Origin: Doryteuthis pealeii
Taxonomy: Eukaryota > Mollusca > Cephalopoda > Myopsida > Loliginidae
Length of the DNA: 64,000 nucleotides
Assembly: GCA_023376005.1 (NCBI GenBank)
Contig: CM042179.1
Span: 19,107,072 to 19,171,071 of the forward strand
Reading direction: 5' to 3'
Shown here: in pieces, positions 24,081 through 36,400 of the stretch
How the letters are laid out: each line of letters opens with the position of its first letter
How positions within the stretch are numbered: the stretch's first letter is position 1
Made by a program: the position numbers and the translations under genes
Notes under the pieces: generated by a model
Told to the model about the DNA's origin: nothing
Databases searched by the model: none
What the model saw: only the letters and a program-made list of their open reading frames with translations

Positions 24081-24440
24081 ATTACAAAACATTGAGACAA
24101 TTTCATTTCTGCTGACATTAGAAAATCCTTACTGAAAATACTAAAATCATCTATAAAAATAATAAGGAATGCCTACAAATTCTTTAGGTGATATGCATGA
24201 AAAATAAAAAAACCTAATAATAAAATATCATTAAACATAGGTCATAATATACTAAACATCTGTAATAACTAATACACCTCTAAACCCTCTAAGAAATAAT
24301 AGACTCTCCTAATTTAAAAACAAAATAGATAAAAGAATGAGTAAAAGAAAAAAAAATAACACTACATATGCCCCCCACCCCCATGACGATTGAGGAAACA
24401 GTCAAAAGCACTAGAGTAGATAGTATGGGAAAAATCCTAT
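24081..24440. other. AT-rich spacer
   Basis: No coding or repeat signal was recognised, apart from a C-rich word at about 24371. Confidence 0.4.
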
Positions 24441-24443
24441 ACC

Positions 24444-24722
24444 AACTATATACATATATATAGGTATATATATGTATATATATAGGTATATATGTATATG
24501 TATATATATGTATATATATATATATATATGTATATGTATATATATGTATATATATAGGTATATATGTATAGGTATGTATATATATAGGTATATATGTATA
24601 TATGTATATATATTAGGTATATATATGTATATAGGTATGTATATATATATAGGTATATAGGTATATATGTATATGTATGTATATATATTAGGTATATATT
24701 GTATATTATGTATATTATAGGT
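24444..24722. repeat. TA-rich microsatellite (TATATAGGTA/TATATG)n
   Basis: Irregular iterations of tatataggtatatatgtata. Open frames across it encode only MYIYRYI-type low-complexity sequence and are not genes. Confidence 0.95.
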
Positions 24723-24747
24723 ATAATTAATCTATCTCTCTTCTTTT

Positions 24748-24847
24748 NNNNNNNNNNNNNNNNNNNNNNNNNNNNNNNNNNNNNNNNNNNNNNNNNNNNN
24801 NNNNNNNNNNNNNNNNNNNNNNNNNNNNNNNNNNNNNNNNNNNNNNN
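24748..24847. other. assembly gap of exactly 100 N
   Basis: A round-number run of N, the usual placeholder for a scaffold gap of unknown length. The large palindrome begins at its right edge. Confidence 0.98.
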
Positions 24848-25716
24848 AAAGAAGACGAGCTAGCATACAAATTACAAGCTTATCTGAATTAATTTTCTTT
24901 CCAGTCTCATTGGAAATAATTCATAGTAGAGGCTATTCAATCAAAAAGTATTATAATTCCTTGATTATTTTTAGTGAATTATATGCAAAATATTGATCTA
25001 CTAATATCATCAAATTGTTTGTCCATATTACATGGATAATATTACACAGTGGAGTGTTTAGGAAATAGTGAGATGGCTGACAAGGATTATTTGGAGCAGC
25101 AAAGAATCTACTCAGTATTGTATTTTCATGTATCTTTATTTCATAAAGTGTTATTCTAACACTAGTTGAAAGTTTCATTTGTTATTGATATTATGTCTTC
25201 ATATTTATGCATTTCATAAACTCTAACATGCTGTATAGGAGATTTATATACATTCAAAATTGAACAGATAGGTACATTTTACATTTTTAATTCTTGTTTA
25301 GTTATCCCTAACATTTTTTGGTACAGCTTTACTGGCAATAAGAACAATTTAATAAATTCCTAAGAAAGGTTAATCAATTATTTTGCTATAAGTTCAATAA
25401 ACCTAATATTGAACAATACTTTCAACCATTATGCAATAATTCAAATAATCATATAGAGAATACTTCAAATCTTATAATTTATCAAAATGGTTTTATCCAT
25501 ACAACTTCACCATTTTTGTCAGATTTCAATCAAACTGTCAGAAATTGTGAACGTCATCCCTGTAAAAGATTTTAAACTGTACAAAGAGAACTGGGTCAGA
25601 TTGGTTTTAAATGGGATGTTTTCCACCTCTATATCTTACTTGCTGTAAAAGGATGTCCATCTTACATTGCTTATGCACTCTCATGGTAATCATGGAGATA
25701 GCACAGTGTGTGTGTG
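24848..25716. other. left-arm DNA outside the LTR
   Basis: AT-rich DNA that pairs with 40793-41660. A partly open stretch lies around 25340-25680, but the two arms disagree on its reading frame because of indels. I see no recognisable family and do not call a gene. Confidence 0.5.
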
Positions 25717-25895
25717 TGTAGGTTAGAGTAACTCCCCTTTATTAATAGTTAACTTAGAGTGGCCATTCATGTGTTATGCAATATTAGTGGCAAGCCGTCA
25801 GTAAGTTTCTACTTAATGGCTGGTGGGCGCCACCATTTTGCATTCTGGACTTCATACGTCGTATAAGATGGTTGATTCATGTTACTCGTCTTACA
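25717..25895 (+). repeat. 5' LTR, left-arm Ty3/gypsy-type element (179 bp)
   Basis: It begins TGTAGG directly after a TG run and ends CTTACA immediately before a primer-binding-like site, giving the TG...CA ends usual for LTRs. The right-arm counterpart at 40613-40792 is the same sequence inverted. No 3' LTR is visible because the element is cut by the satellite. Confidence 0.7.
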
Positions 25896-25913
25896 TGGCG
25901 CTGTGAACAGGAT
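25896..25913 (+). other. primer-binding-site-like sequence
   Basis: tggcgctgtgaacaggat abuts the LTR end, the position of the tRNA primer-binding site. The tRNA species was not determined. Confidence 0.55.
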
Positions 25914-25975
25914 TTTTGAACTACAAGGAATTATCAACTTCACATTGAGTACTTTCTAAGGATTCATAAACAGAC

Positions 25976-26960
25976 ATGACTGCGGCCACCAGTTACAATG
26001 GACCAACAACATTTGGAGCTGATGAAGCAAATGATTGAGTTGCAGCAAGAAATATCTCACTCAGAAAACAAATGCTTAGTGGGCAATTCAAACATGTCCC
26101 GTGTTAGAAAACTAGACGACCATCGATAGGACTGGATGCAACAGATGGTGACTGGGCATTGTTTATCGACAAGTGACCCGGTATAAAGACATGTGCGGAC
26201 TGAAGGACTCAGCAGTGATTAGGAATGAATTGAGAACGGCGTGTACTGGAAGCAAACAGGCTACTGTTCGAGCTATTGGACCAGAGGCTCTCAACACTGC
26301 CACGGAGGAACACTTGTGGCAACAAATTCGACTCGTGGCAGTCAAGGGGTTGCACAAAGAAGTTCATAGGCAGAACTTTCACTCTATGAGGCAAAACTTT
26401 GGCTGGGCACGCAATCGAGCAAGGAAATGTGCAATTGACTCAACATTGCACATTTCCTTGCTCGATTGCGTGCCCAGCCAAATTTTTGCGAATTTACGGT
26501 TACCTGCCTGAAAAGAAGTGAACTGTGGTTGCCAAGTAAACTATTCTGGCGACATGGTAGCCGGGCAAATGATAGCAGGACTTGTAATAAGAACACCAGA
26601 ATAAAGTATTGGCAGAGGCTACCCTCATCACTCTAGAGCAGAAGTTCCACAGATTGGTTAGCCTGGAGACAACAGACATGTAAACTCCTTACCTCCACAA
26701 CACAATGTATCCCCTTGCACTATCCATGTGCAAAGGTTAGTCCATAAACAATGGTCTCTGGAAACCAAGACCGCTTCAACCCCACGATACGCCAAGCCTT
26801 GTAGCAGATATGGAAAGATTTCACATCCTGGTGGGTTGATGGATCACAAAATCTGCCCACCGGTTGGGCTGGTATGCATTATTGTGGGGTGAAGGGACAC
26901 TTAAAAAGGTATGCCGGAAGCACGTGGCGTCCAGAACGGACACCACGAGTAAAGCATCGA
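25976..26960 (+). pseudogene. gag of the left-arm element (frameshifted)
   Basis: It starts ATG at 25976 (MTA..) and encodes a coiled-coil-like N-terminus, then TRYKDMCGLKDSAVIRNEL, then PEALNTATEEHLWQQIRLV and VKGLHKEVHRQNFHSM. The reading frame is broken repeatedly by single-base differences from the right-arm copy. A 37-bp hairpin at 26399-26481 interrupts it. A zinc knuckle occurs near 26870-26920 but is scrambled in this copy. Confidence 0.75.
26399..26481. repeat. 37-bp-arm hairpin inside gag, left arm
   Basis: The left arm 26399-26435 is the exact reverse complement of 26445-26481, with a 9-base loop. The right half reads FLARLRAQPNFCEF in the Gag frame, so the left half is an inverted copy of genuine coding sequence. 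Confidence 0.9.
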
Positions 26961-27059
26961 TAAGTGTGGAGTCATTTCATGAATTATACAGTCAACAAGA
27001 ATTTATACAGTCCATAAGCACAACAGAACACAGTTGAGGGCTATGCCCCACCTCATATG

Positions 27060-27880
27060 GAACAGGGAACCAATTTGAGAGAAGCCCTCCGGATCACCCC
27101 CATTGGCAACAGTGGAAGTAGCCATGTTCGAATGTGTACAGGTCCAGCCACAGTCACAAGATATCGCCTTTGCGGATACAGGAGCGGACTGGAGATTCAA
27201 GAACAACTTGGGTACCCAGACGAGTATCTCATGACAACTACCCACCAGATACGTGGCATAACAGACAACCAACTACACATCAAGGGCATCTTATTCCTGC
27301 ACATAAGAGTTGGTTCAAGATAAACACGACAGGCTGTGTATGTGGCGGACAACACAACCGGCTTTTACCATCTCAAGCCGCATTGAAGGATCTGGGATTG
27401 TTACCCCTCGATTTCCCAACGTCGGTATCACAGATTAACTCGTCGACAAATGCAATTAAAAGGGCACCATGCGTATGTCCGGGTAGAACATCTCCATTCC
27501 GCCTCGGATACTATCCCATTCCCACCAACGGAAACCAACAGGCACCAACTAGAACAGTGGATAAAAGAACTTTTGAGTCAAGTGCATTCAACACATGCCC
27601 GCACCTACCATTACAAACCATGGCAGGTAACAGTTAGATTATACTTTTTATCCCTGGCATAACGCCAATAGCTGTCCACACACGATACCAGTCCTCACCA
27701 TTGGAAGAAGAGGGTGAAACAAGACTTGACAGAGATGTTGCACTGGCATAATGAACCAGTACCGATAGGCACGCCAACAACCGGTGCTCAAGGATGGTGG
27801 TCGCACCGAAAAGAATGGCTCCCCCAGATGCACGGTGGACCTGCAAATGCTGCTACCAAGAGGGAGACCTATCACACCCT
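27060..27880 (+). pseudogene. protease and start of reverse transcriptase, left-arm element
   Basis: The retropepsin active site DTGAD is encoded at 27175-27189 (preceded by FA). Downstream frames encode the linker and the fingers of reverse transcriptase (MVVAPK then a TVDLQ-like segment near 27795-27845). The RT core, with its catalytic Asp residues, is missing: at about 27870 the sequence enters the 177-bp satellite. Several frameshifts relative to the right arm. Confidence 0.75.
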
Positions 27881-30800
27881 GTCCCATTTAATCAAGCCTC
27901 CATTATACAGCCAATACTCCATGAAATGCAATATGATGCCACATTTGAGAAAGAAGTATCTTCCTCTTGCAGGTTTAACATATTACTTTTTCGCCCACTA
28001 TCATCTTATCTTCAGAAGTTAAAGAGAGGAATATATACAATTCCCATCACACCCTGTCCCATTTAATCAATCCTCGTTATTCCAGCCAATACTCATGAAA
28101 TGCAATATGATGCCACATTTGAGAAAGAAGTATGTTCCTCTTGCAGGTTTGACATGTTACTTTTTCTCCACTATCAATCTTATCTTCAGAAGTTAAAGAG
28201 AGGAATATATACAATTCCCATCACACCCTGTCCCATTTAATCAACTCCTGTTATTCCAGCCAATACTCCATGAAATGCAATATGATGCCACATTTGAGAA
28301 AGAAGTATCTCCCTTGCAGGTTTGACATGTTACTTTTTCTCCACTATCAATCTTATCTTCAGAAGTTAAAGAGAGGAATATATACAATTCCATCAACCCT
28401 GTCCCATTTAATCAATCCTCGTTAACCAGCCAATACTCCATGAAATGCAATATGATGCCACATTTGAGAAAGAAGTATGTTCCTCTTGCAGTTGACATGT
28501 TACTTTTTCTCCACTATCAATCTTATCTTCAGAAGTTAAAGAGAGGAATATATACAATTCCCATCACACCCTGTCCCCATTTAATCAAGCCTCTTTACCA
28601 GCCAATACTCCATGAATGCAATATGATGCCACATTTGAGAAAGAAGTATCTCCTCTTGCAGTTTGACATGTTACTTTTTCTCCACTATCAATCTTATCTT
28701 CAGAAGTTAAAGAGAGGAATATATACAATTCCCATCACACCCTGTCCCCATTTAATCAAGCCTCGTTATTCCAGCCAATACTCCATGAAATGCAATATGA
28801 TGCCACATTTGAGAAAGAAGTATGTTTCCTCTTGCAGGTTTGACATGTTACTTTTCTCCACTATCAATCTTATCTTCAGAAGTTAAAGAGAGGAATATAT
28901 ACAATTCCCATCACACCCTGTCCCCATTTAATCAATCCTCTGTTATACCAGCCAATACTCCATGAAATGCAATATGATGCCACATTTGAGAAAGAAGTAT
29001 CTCCCTCTTGCAGGTTTGACATGTTACTTTTTCTCCACTATCAATCTTATCTTCAGAAGTTAAAGAGAGGAATATATACAATTCCCATCACACCCTGTCC
29101 CCATTTAATCAAGCCTCCTGTTATACCAGCCAATACTCCATGAAATGCAATATGATGCCACATTTGAGAAAGAAGTATCTCCCTCTTGCAGGTTTGACAT
29201 GTTACTTTTTCTCCACTATCAATCTTATCTTCAGAAGTTAAAGAGAGGAATATATACAATTCCCATCACACCCTGTCCCATTTAATCAAGCCTCCGTTAT
29301 ACCAGCCAATACTCCATGAAATGCAATATGATGCCACATTTGAGAAAAGAAGTATCTCCTCTTGCAGGTTTGACATGTTACTTTTTCTCCACTATCAATC
29401 TTATCTTCAGAAGTTAAAGAGAGGAATATATACAATTCCCATCACACCCTGTCCCCATTTAATCAAGCCTCCGTTATACCAGCCAATACTCCATGAAATG
29501 CAATATGATGCCACATTTGAGAAAGAAGTATCTCCCTCTTGCAGGTTTGACATGTTACTTTTTCTCCACTATCAATCTTATCTTCAGAAGTTAAAGAGAG
29601 GAATATATACAATTCCCATCACACCTGTCCCATTTAATCAAGCCTCCGTTATACCAGCCAATTCCATGAAATGCAATATGATGCCACATTTGAGAAAGAA
29701 GTATCTCCCTCTTGCAGGTTTGACATGTTACTTTTTCTCCACTATCAATCTTATCTTCAGAAGTTAAAGAGAGGAATATATACAATTCCCATCACACCCT
29801 GTCCCCATTTAATCAAGCCTCCATATACCAGCCAATACTCCATGAATGCAATATGATGCCACATTTGAGAAAGAAGTATCTCCTCTTGCAGGTTTGACAT
29901 GTTACTTTTTCTCCACTATCAATCTTATCTTCAGAAGTTAAAGAGAGGAATATATACAATTCCCATCACACCCTGTCCCCATTTAATCAAGCCTCCGTTA
30001 TACCAGCCAATACTCCATGAAATGCAATATGATGCCACATTTGAGAAAGAAGTATCTCCCTCTTGCAGGTTTGACATGTTACTTTTTCTCCACTATCAAT
30101 CTTATCTTCAGAAGTTAAAGAGAGGAATATATACAATTCCCATCACACCCTGTCCCCATTTAATCAAGCCTCCGTTATACCAGCCAATACTCCATGAAAT
30201 GCAATATGATGCCACATTTGAGAAAGAAGTATCTCCTCTTGCAGGTTTGACATGTTACTTTTCTCCACTATCAATCTTATCTTCAGAAGTTAAAGAGAGG
30301 AATATATACAATTCCCATCACACCCTGTCCCCATTTAATCAAGCCTCCGTTATACAGCCAATACTCCATGAAATGCAATATGATGCCACATTTGAGAAAG
30401 AAGTATCTCCCTCTTGCAGGTTTGACATGTTACTTTTCTCCACTATCAATCTTATCTTCAGAAGTTAAAGAGGAATATATACAATTCCCATCACACCCTG
30501 TCCCCATTTAATCAAGCCTCCGTTATACCAGCCAATACTCCATGAAATGCAATATGATGCCACATTTGAGAAAGAAGTATCTCCTCTTGCAGGTTTGACA
30601 TGTTACTTTTTCTCCACTATCAATCTTATCTTCAGAAGTTAAAGAGAGGAATATATACAATTCCCATCACACCCTGTCCCCATTTAATCAACCTCCGTTA
30701 TACCAGCCAATACTCCATGAAATGCAATATGATGCCACATTTGAGAAAGAAGTATCTCCTCTTGCAGGTTTGACATGTTACTTTTTCTCCACTATCAATC

Positions 30801-33084
30801 TTATCTTCAGAAGTTAAAGAGAGGAATATATACAATTCCCATCACACCCTGTCCCCATTTAATCAAGCCTCCGTTATACCAGCCAATACTCCATGAAATG
30901 CAATATGATGCACATTTGAGAAAGAAGTATCTCCTCTTGCAGGTTTGACATGTTACTTTTTCTCCACTATCAATCTTATCTTCAGAAGTTAAAGAGAGGA
31001 ATATATACAATTCCCATCACACCCTGTCCCCATTTAATCAAGCCTCCGTTATACAGCCAATACTCCATGAAATGCAATATGATGCCACATTTGAGAAAGA
31101 AGTATCTTCCTCTTGCAGGTTTGACATGTTACTTTTTCTCCACTATCAATCTTATCTTCAGAAGTTAAAGAGAGGAATATATACAATTCCCATCACACCT
31201 GTCCCCATTTAATCAAGCCTCCGTTATACCAGCCAATACTCCATGAAATGCAATATGATGCACATTTGAGAAAGAAGTATCTCCTCTTGCAGGTTTGACA
31301 TGTTACTTTTTCTCCACTATCAATCTTATCTTCAGAAGTTAAAGAGAGGAATATATACAATTCCCATCACACCCTGTCCCCATTTAATCAAGCCTCCGTT
31401 ATACCAGCCAATACTCCATGAAATGCAATATGATGCCACATTTGAGAAGAAGTATCTCCTCTTGCAGGTTTGACATGTTACTTTTTCTCCACTATCAATC
31501 TTATCTTCAGAAGTTAAAGAGAGGAATATATACAATTCCCATCACACCCTGTCCCCATTTAATCAAGCCTCCGTTATACCAGCCAATACTCCATGAAATG
31601 CAATATGATGCCACATTTGAGAAAGAAGTATCTCCCTCTTGCAGGTTTGACATGTTACTTTTTCTCCACTATCAATCTTATCTTCAGAAGTTAAAGAGAG
31701 GAATATATACAATTCCCATCACACCTGTCCCCATTTAATCAAGCCTCCGTTATACCAGCCAATACTCCATGAAATGCAATATGATGCCACATTTGAGAAA
31801 GAAGTATCTTCCTCTTGCAGGTTTGACATGTTACTTTTTCTCCACTATCAATCTTATCTTCAGAAGTTAAAGAGAGGAATATATACAATTCCCATCACAC
31901 CCTGTCCCCATTTAATCAAGCCCTGTTATACCAGCCAATACTCCATGAAATGCAATATGATGCCACATTTGAGAAAGAAGTATCTCCTCTTGCAGGTTTG
32001 ACATGTTACTTTTTCTCCACTATCAATCTTATCTTCAGAAGTTAAAGAGAGGAATATATACAATTCCCATCACACCTGTCCCATTTAATCAAGCCTCCTG
32101 TTATACCAGCCAATACTCCATGAAATGCAATATGATGCCACATTGAGAAAGAAGTATCTCCCTCTTGCAGGTTTGACATGTTACTTTTTCTCCACTATCA
32201 ATCTTATCTTCAGAAGTTAAAGAGAGGAATATATACAATTCCCATCACACCCTGTCCCATTTAATCAAGCCTCCTTATACCAGCCAATACTCCATGAAAT
32301 GCAATATGATGCCACATTTGAGAAAGAAGTATCTCCTCTTGCAGGTTTGACATGTTACTTTTTCTCCACTATCAATCTTATCTTCAGAAGTTAAAGAGAG
32401 GAATATATACAATTCCCATCACACCCTGTCCCCATTTAATCAAGCCTCGTTATACAGCCAATACTCCATGAAATGCAATATGATGCCACATTTGAGAAAG
32501 AAGTATCTCCTCTTGCAGGTTTGACATGTTACTTTTTCTCCACTATCAATCTTATCTTCAGAAGTTAAAGAGAGGAATATATACAATTCCCATCACACCC
32601 TGTCCCCATTTAATCAAGCCTCCGTTATACCAGCCAATACTCCATGAAATGCAATATTGATGCCACATTTGAGAAAGAAGTATCTCCCTCTGCAGGTTTG
32701 ACATGTTACTTTTTCTCCACTATCAATCTTATCTTCAGAAGTTAAAGAGAGGAATATATACAATTCCCATCACACCTGTCCCCATTTAATCAAGCTCCGT
32801 TATACCAGCCAATACTCCATGAAATGCAATATGATGCCACATTTGAGAAAGAAGTATCTCCTCTTGCAGGTTTGACATGTTACTTTTTCTCCACTATCAT
32901 CTTATCTTCAGAAGTTAAAGAGAGGAATATATACAATTCCCATCACACCTGTCCCCATTTAATCAATCCTCTGTTATACAGCCAATACTCCATGAAATGC
33001 AATATGATGCCACATTTGAGAAAGAAGTATCTCCCTCTTGCAGGTTTGACATGTTACTTTTTCTCCACTATCAATCTATCTTCA
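27870..33084 (+). repeat. 177-bp satellite array, left arm, about 30 copies
   Basis: The unit runs catcacaccctgtcccc... through ccagccaatactccatg, tgatgccacatttgagaa, tgcaggtttgacatgtta and cttcagaagttaaagag to aggaatatatacaattcc, close to 177 bases when complete. Many copies lack one base in C or T runs. The first 17 or so codons of the unit read in frame HTLSPFNQASVIPANTP, a piece of the neighbouring reverse transcriptase. Open frames here (148-189 aa) are in-frame satellite translations, not genes. Confidence 0.95.
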
Positions 33085-33106
33085 GAAGAAAGGATTGATA
33101 GTGGAG
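33062..33106. repeat. junction hairpin where array orientation flips
   Basis: ctccactatcaatc (from about 33062) is followed after a 16-base loop by gattgatagtggag. This is the exact point where the satellite turns from plus to minus orientation. Confidence 0.8.
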
Positions 33107-33400
33107 CAAAAAAGTAAACGATGTCAAACCTGCAGAGGGAGATACTTCTTTCTCAATGTGCATCTATATGCATTTCATGGATATTGGTGGTATAACAGAG
33201 GATTGATTTTAATGGGGACAGGGAGTGATGGGAATTTGATATATTATTCATCTTCGTGCCTACCTTGCTGACCTAAAGTATCAATAAGTAACTATAATAA
33301 GTATTTATAAGGTTACGACTTCCTTAATAGAACGTGCCTAGTAAAAAAATAGTTTATAAGTAACATTAGGTTTCTCATAATTACTGATTCTAGAGAGGGG
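33107..33400. other. palindrome centre: one decayed unit plus about 150 bp of non-satellite DNA
   Basis: 33107-33246 is a diverged minus-orientation unit. 33247-33400 matches nothing else in the window. Satellite units resume at about 33401. The satellite stretches on either side of this centre are both about 5.2 kb. Confidence 0.7.
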
Positions 33401-36400
33401 AGGGAAGAGAATACTTCTTCTCAAAGTGTGGCATCAATATTGCATTATGGAAGTAGTTGGCGTGTTTATAACACGAGGAATGATAATGGGGACAGGGGTG
33501 ATGGGAATTGTATATATTCCTCTCTTTAACTTCTGAAGATAAGATTGATAGTGGAGAAAAAGTAACATGTCAAACCTGCAAGAGGGAGATACTTCTTTCT
33601 CAAATGTGGCATCATATTGCATTTCATGGAGTATTGGCTGTATAACGAGGCTTGATTAAATGGGGACAGGGTGTGATGGGAATTGTATATATTCCTCTCT
33701 TTAACTTCTGAAGATAAGATTGATAGTGGAGAAAAAAGTAACATGTCAAACCTGCAAGAGGGAGATACTTCTTTCTCAAATGGCATCATATTGCATTTCA
33801 TGGAGTATTGGCTGGTATAACGGAGGCTTGATTAAATGGGACAGGGTGTGATGGGAATTGTATATATTCCTCTCTTTAACTTCTGAAGATAAGATTGATA
33901 GTGGAGAAAAAGTAACATGTCAAACCTGCAAGAGGGAATACTTCTTTCTCAAATGTGGCATCATATTGCATTTCATGGACTATTGGCTGGTATAACAGAG
34001 GCTTGATTAAATGGGACAGGGTGTGATGGGAATTGTATATATTCCTCTCTTTAACTTCTGAAGATAAGATTGATAGTGGAGAAAAAGTAACATGTCAAAC
34101 CTGCAAGAGGAGATACTTCTTTCTCAAATGGCATCATATTGCATTTCATGGAGTATTGGCTAGTATAACAGAGGCTTGATTAAATGGGGACAGGGTGTGA
34201 TGGGAATTGTATATATTCCTCTCTTTAACTTCTGAAGATAAGATTGATAGTGGAGAAAAGTAACATGTCAAACCTGCAAGAGGAGAGATACTTCTTTCTC
34301 AAATGTGGCATCATATTGCATTTCATGGACTATTGGCTGGTATAACAGAGGATTGATTAAATGGGGACAGGGTGTGATGGAATTGTATATATTCCTCTCT
34401 TTAACTTCTGAAGATAAGATTGATAGTGGAGAAAAAGTAACATGTCAAACCTGCAAGAGGGAGATACTTCTTCTCTCAAATGTGGCATCATATTGCATTT
34501 CATGGAGTATTGGCTAGTATAAACAGAGGCTTGATTAAATGGGACACAGGGTGTGATGGGAATTGTATATATTCCTCTCTTTAACTTCTGAAGATAAGAT
34601 TGATAGTGGAGAAAAGTAACATGTCAAACCTGCAAGAGGAAGATACTTCTTTCTCAAATGTGGCATCATATTGCATTTCATGGGAGATTGGCTGGTATAA
34701 CGGAGGCTTGATTAAATGGGATAGGGTGAGATGGGAATTGTATATATTCCTCTCTTTAACTTCTGAAGATAAGATTGATAGTGGAGAAAAAGTAACATGT
34801 CAAACCTGCAAGAGGGAGATACTTCTTTCTCAAATGTGGCATCATATTGCATTTCATGGAGTATTGGCTGGTATAACGGAGGCTTGATTAAATGGGGACA
34901 CGGTGTGATGGGAATTGTATATATTCCTCTCTTAACTTCTGAAGATAAGATTGATAGTGGAGAAAAAGTAACATGTCAAACCTGCAAGAGGAGATACTTC
35001 TTTCTCAAATGTGGCATCATATTGCATTTCATGGAGTATTGGCTGGTATAACGGAGCTTGATTAAATGGGGACAGGGTGTGATGGGAATTGTATATATTC
35101 CTCTCTTTAACTTCTGAAGATAAGATTGATAGTGGAGAAAAAGTAACATGTCAAACCTGCAAGAGGGAGATACTTCTTTCTCAAATGTCGCATTTCATTG
35201 GCATTTCATTGGTATTGGCTAACAGGAGGCTTGATTAAATGGGGACACGTGTGATGGGAATTGTATATATTCCTCTCTTTAACTTCTGAAGATAAGATTG
35301 ATAGTGGAGAAAAAGTAACATGTCAAACCTGCAAGAGGAAGATACTTCTTTCTCAAATGTGGCATCATATTGCATTTCATGGAGTATTGGCTAGTATAAC
35401 GGAGGCTTGATTAAATGGGGATAGGGTGAGATGGGAATTGTATATATTCCTCTCTTTAACTTCTGAAGATAAGATTGATAGTGGAGAAAAAGTAACATGT
35501 CAAACCTGCAAGAGGGAGATACTTCTTTCTCAAATGTGGCATCATATTGCATTTCATGGAGTATTGGCTGGTATAACGGAGGCTTGATTAAATGGGGACA
35601 GGTGTGATGGGAATTGTATATATTCCTCTCTTTAACTTCTGAAGATAAGATTGATAGTGGAGAAAAAGTAACATGTCAAACCTGCAAGAGGGAGATACTT
35701 CTTTCTCAAATGTGGCATCATATTGCATTTCATGGAGTATTGGCTGGTATAACGGAGGTTGATTAAATGGGGACAGGTGTGATGGGAATTGTATATATTT
35801 CCTCTCTTTAACTTCTGAAGATAAGATTGATAGTGGAGAAAAAGTAACATGTCAAACCTGCAAGAGGGAGATACTTCTTTCTCAAATGTGGCATCATATT
35901 GCATTTCATGGAGTATTGGCTGGTATAACGGAGGCTTGATTAAATGGGGACACGGTGTGATGGGAATTGTATATATTCCTCTCTTAACTTCTGAAGATAA
36001 GATTGATAGTGGAGAAAAAGTAACATGTCAAACCTGCAAGAGGGAGATACTTCTTTCTCAAATGTGGCATCATATTGCATTTCATGGAGTATTGGCTGGT
36101 ATAACGGAGGTTGATTAAATGGGGACAGGGTGTGATGGGAATTGTATATATTCCTCTCTTTAACTTCTGAAGATAAGATTGATAGTGGGAGAAAAAGTAA
36201 CATGTCAAACCTGCAAGAGGAGATACTTCTTTCTCAAATGTGGCATCATATTGCATTTCATGGAGTATTGGCTGGTATAACGGAGGCTTGATTAAATGGG
36301 GACACGGTGTGATGGGAATTGTATATATTCCTCTCTTTAACTTCTGAAGATAAGATTGATAGTGGAGAAAAAGTAACATGTCAAACCTGCAAGAGGGAGA

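Noticed and set aside
24472..24863. Two MYIYRY-type frames
   Set aside because: Microsatellite translation, one running into the N gap.
25340..25680. Possible host exon outside the LTR in the palindrome arm
   Set aside because: The two arms disagree on frame and no matching splice sites were found.
27057..27323. Two overlapping plus-strand frames around the protease
   Set aside because: Frameshifted readings of the retroelement protease region; only the DTGAD frame is meaningful.
29321..30468. Frames of 148-189 codons in the left array
   Set aside because: In-frame satellite translation, not independent genes.
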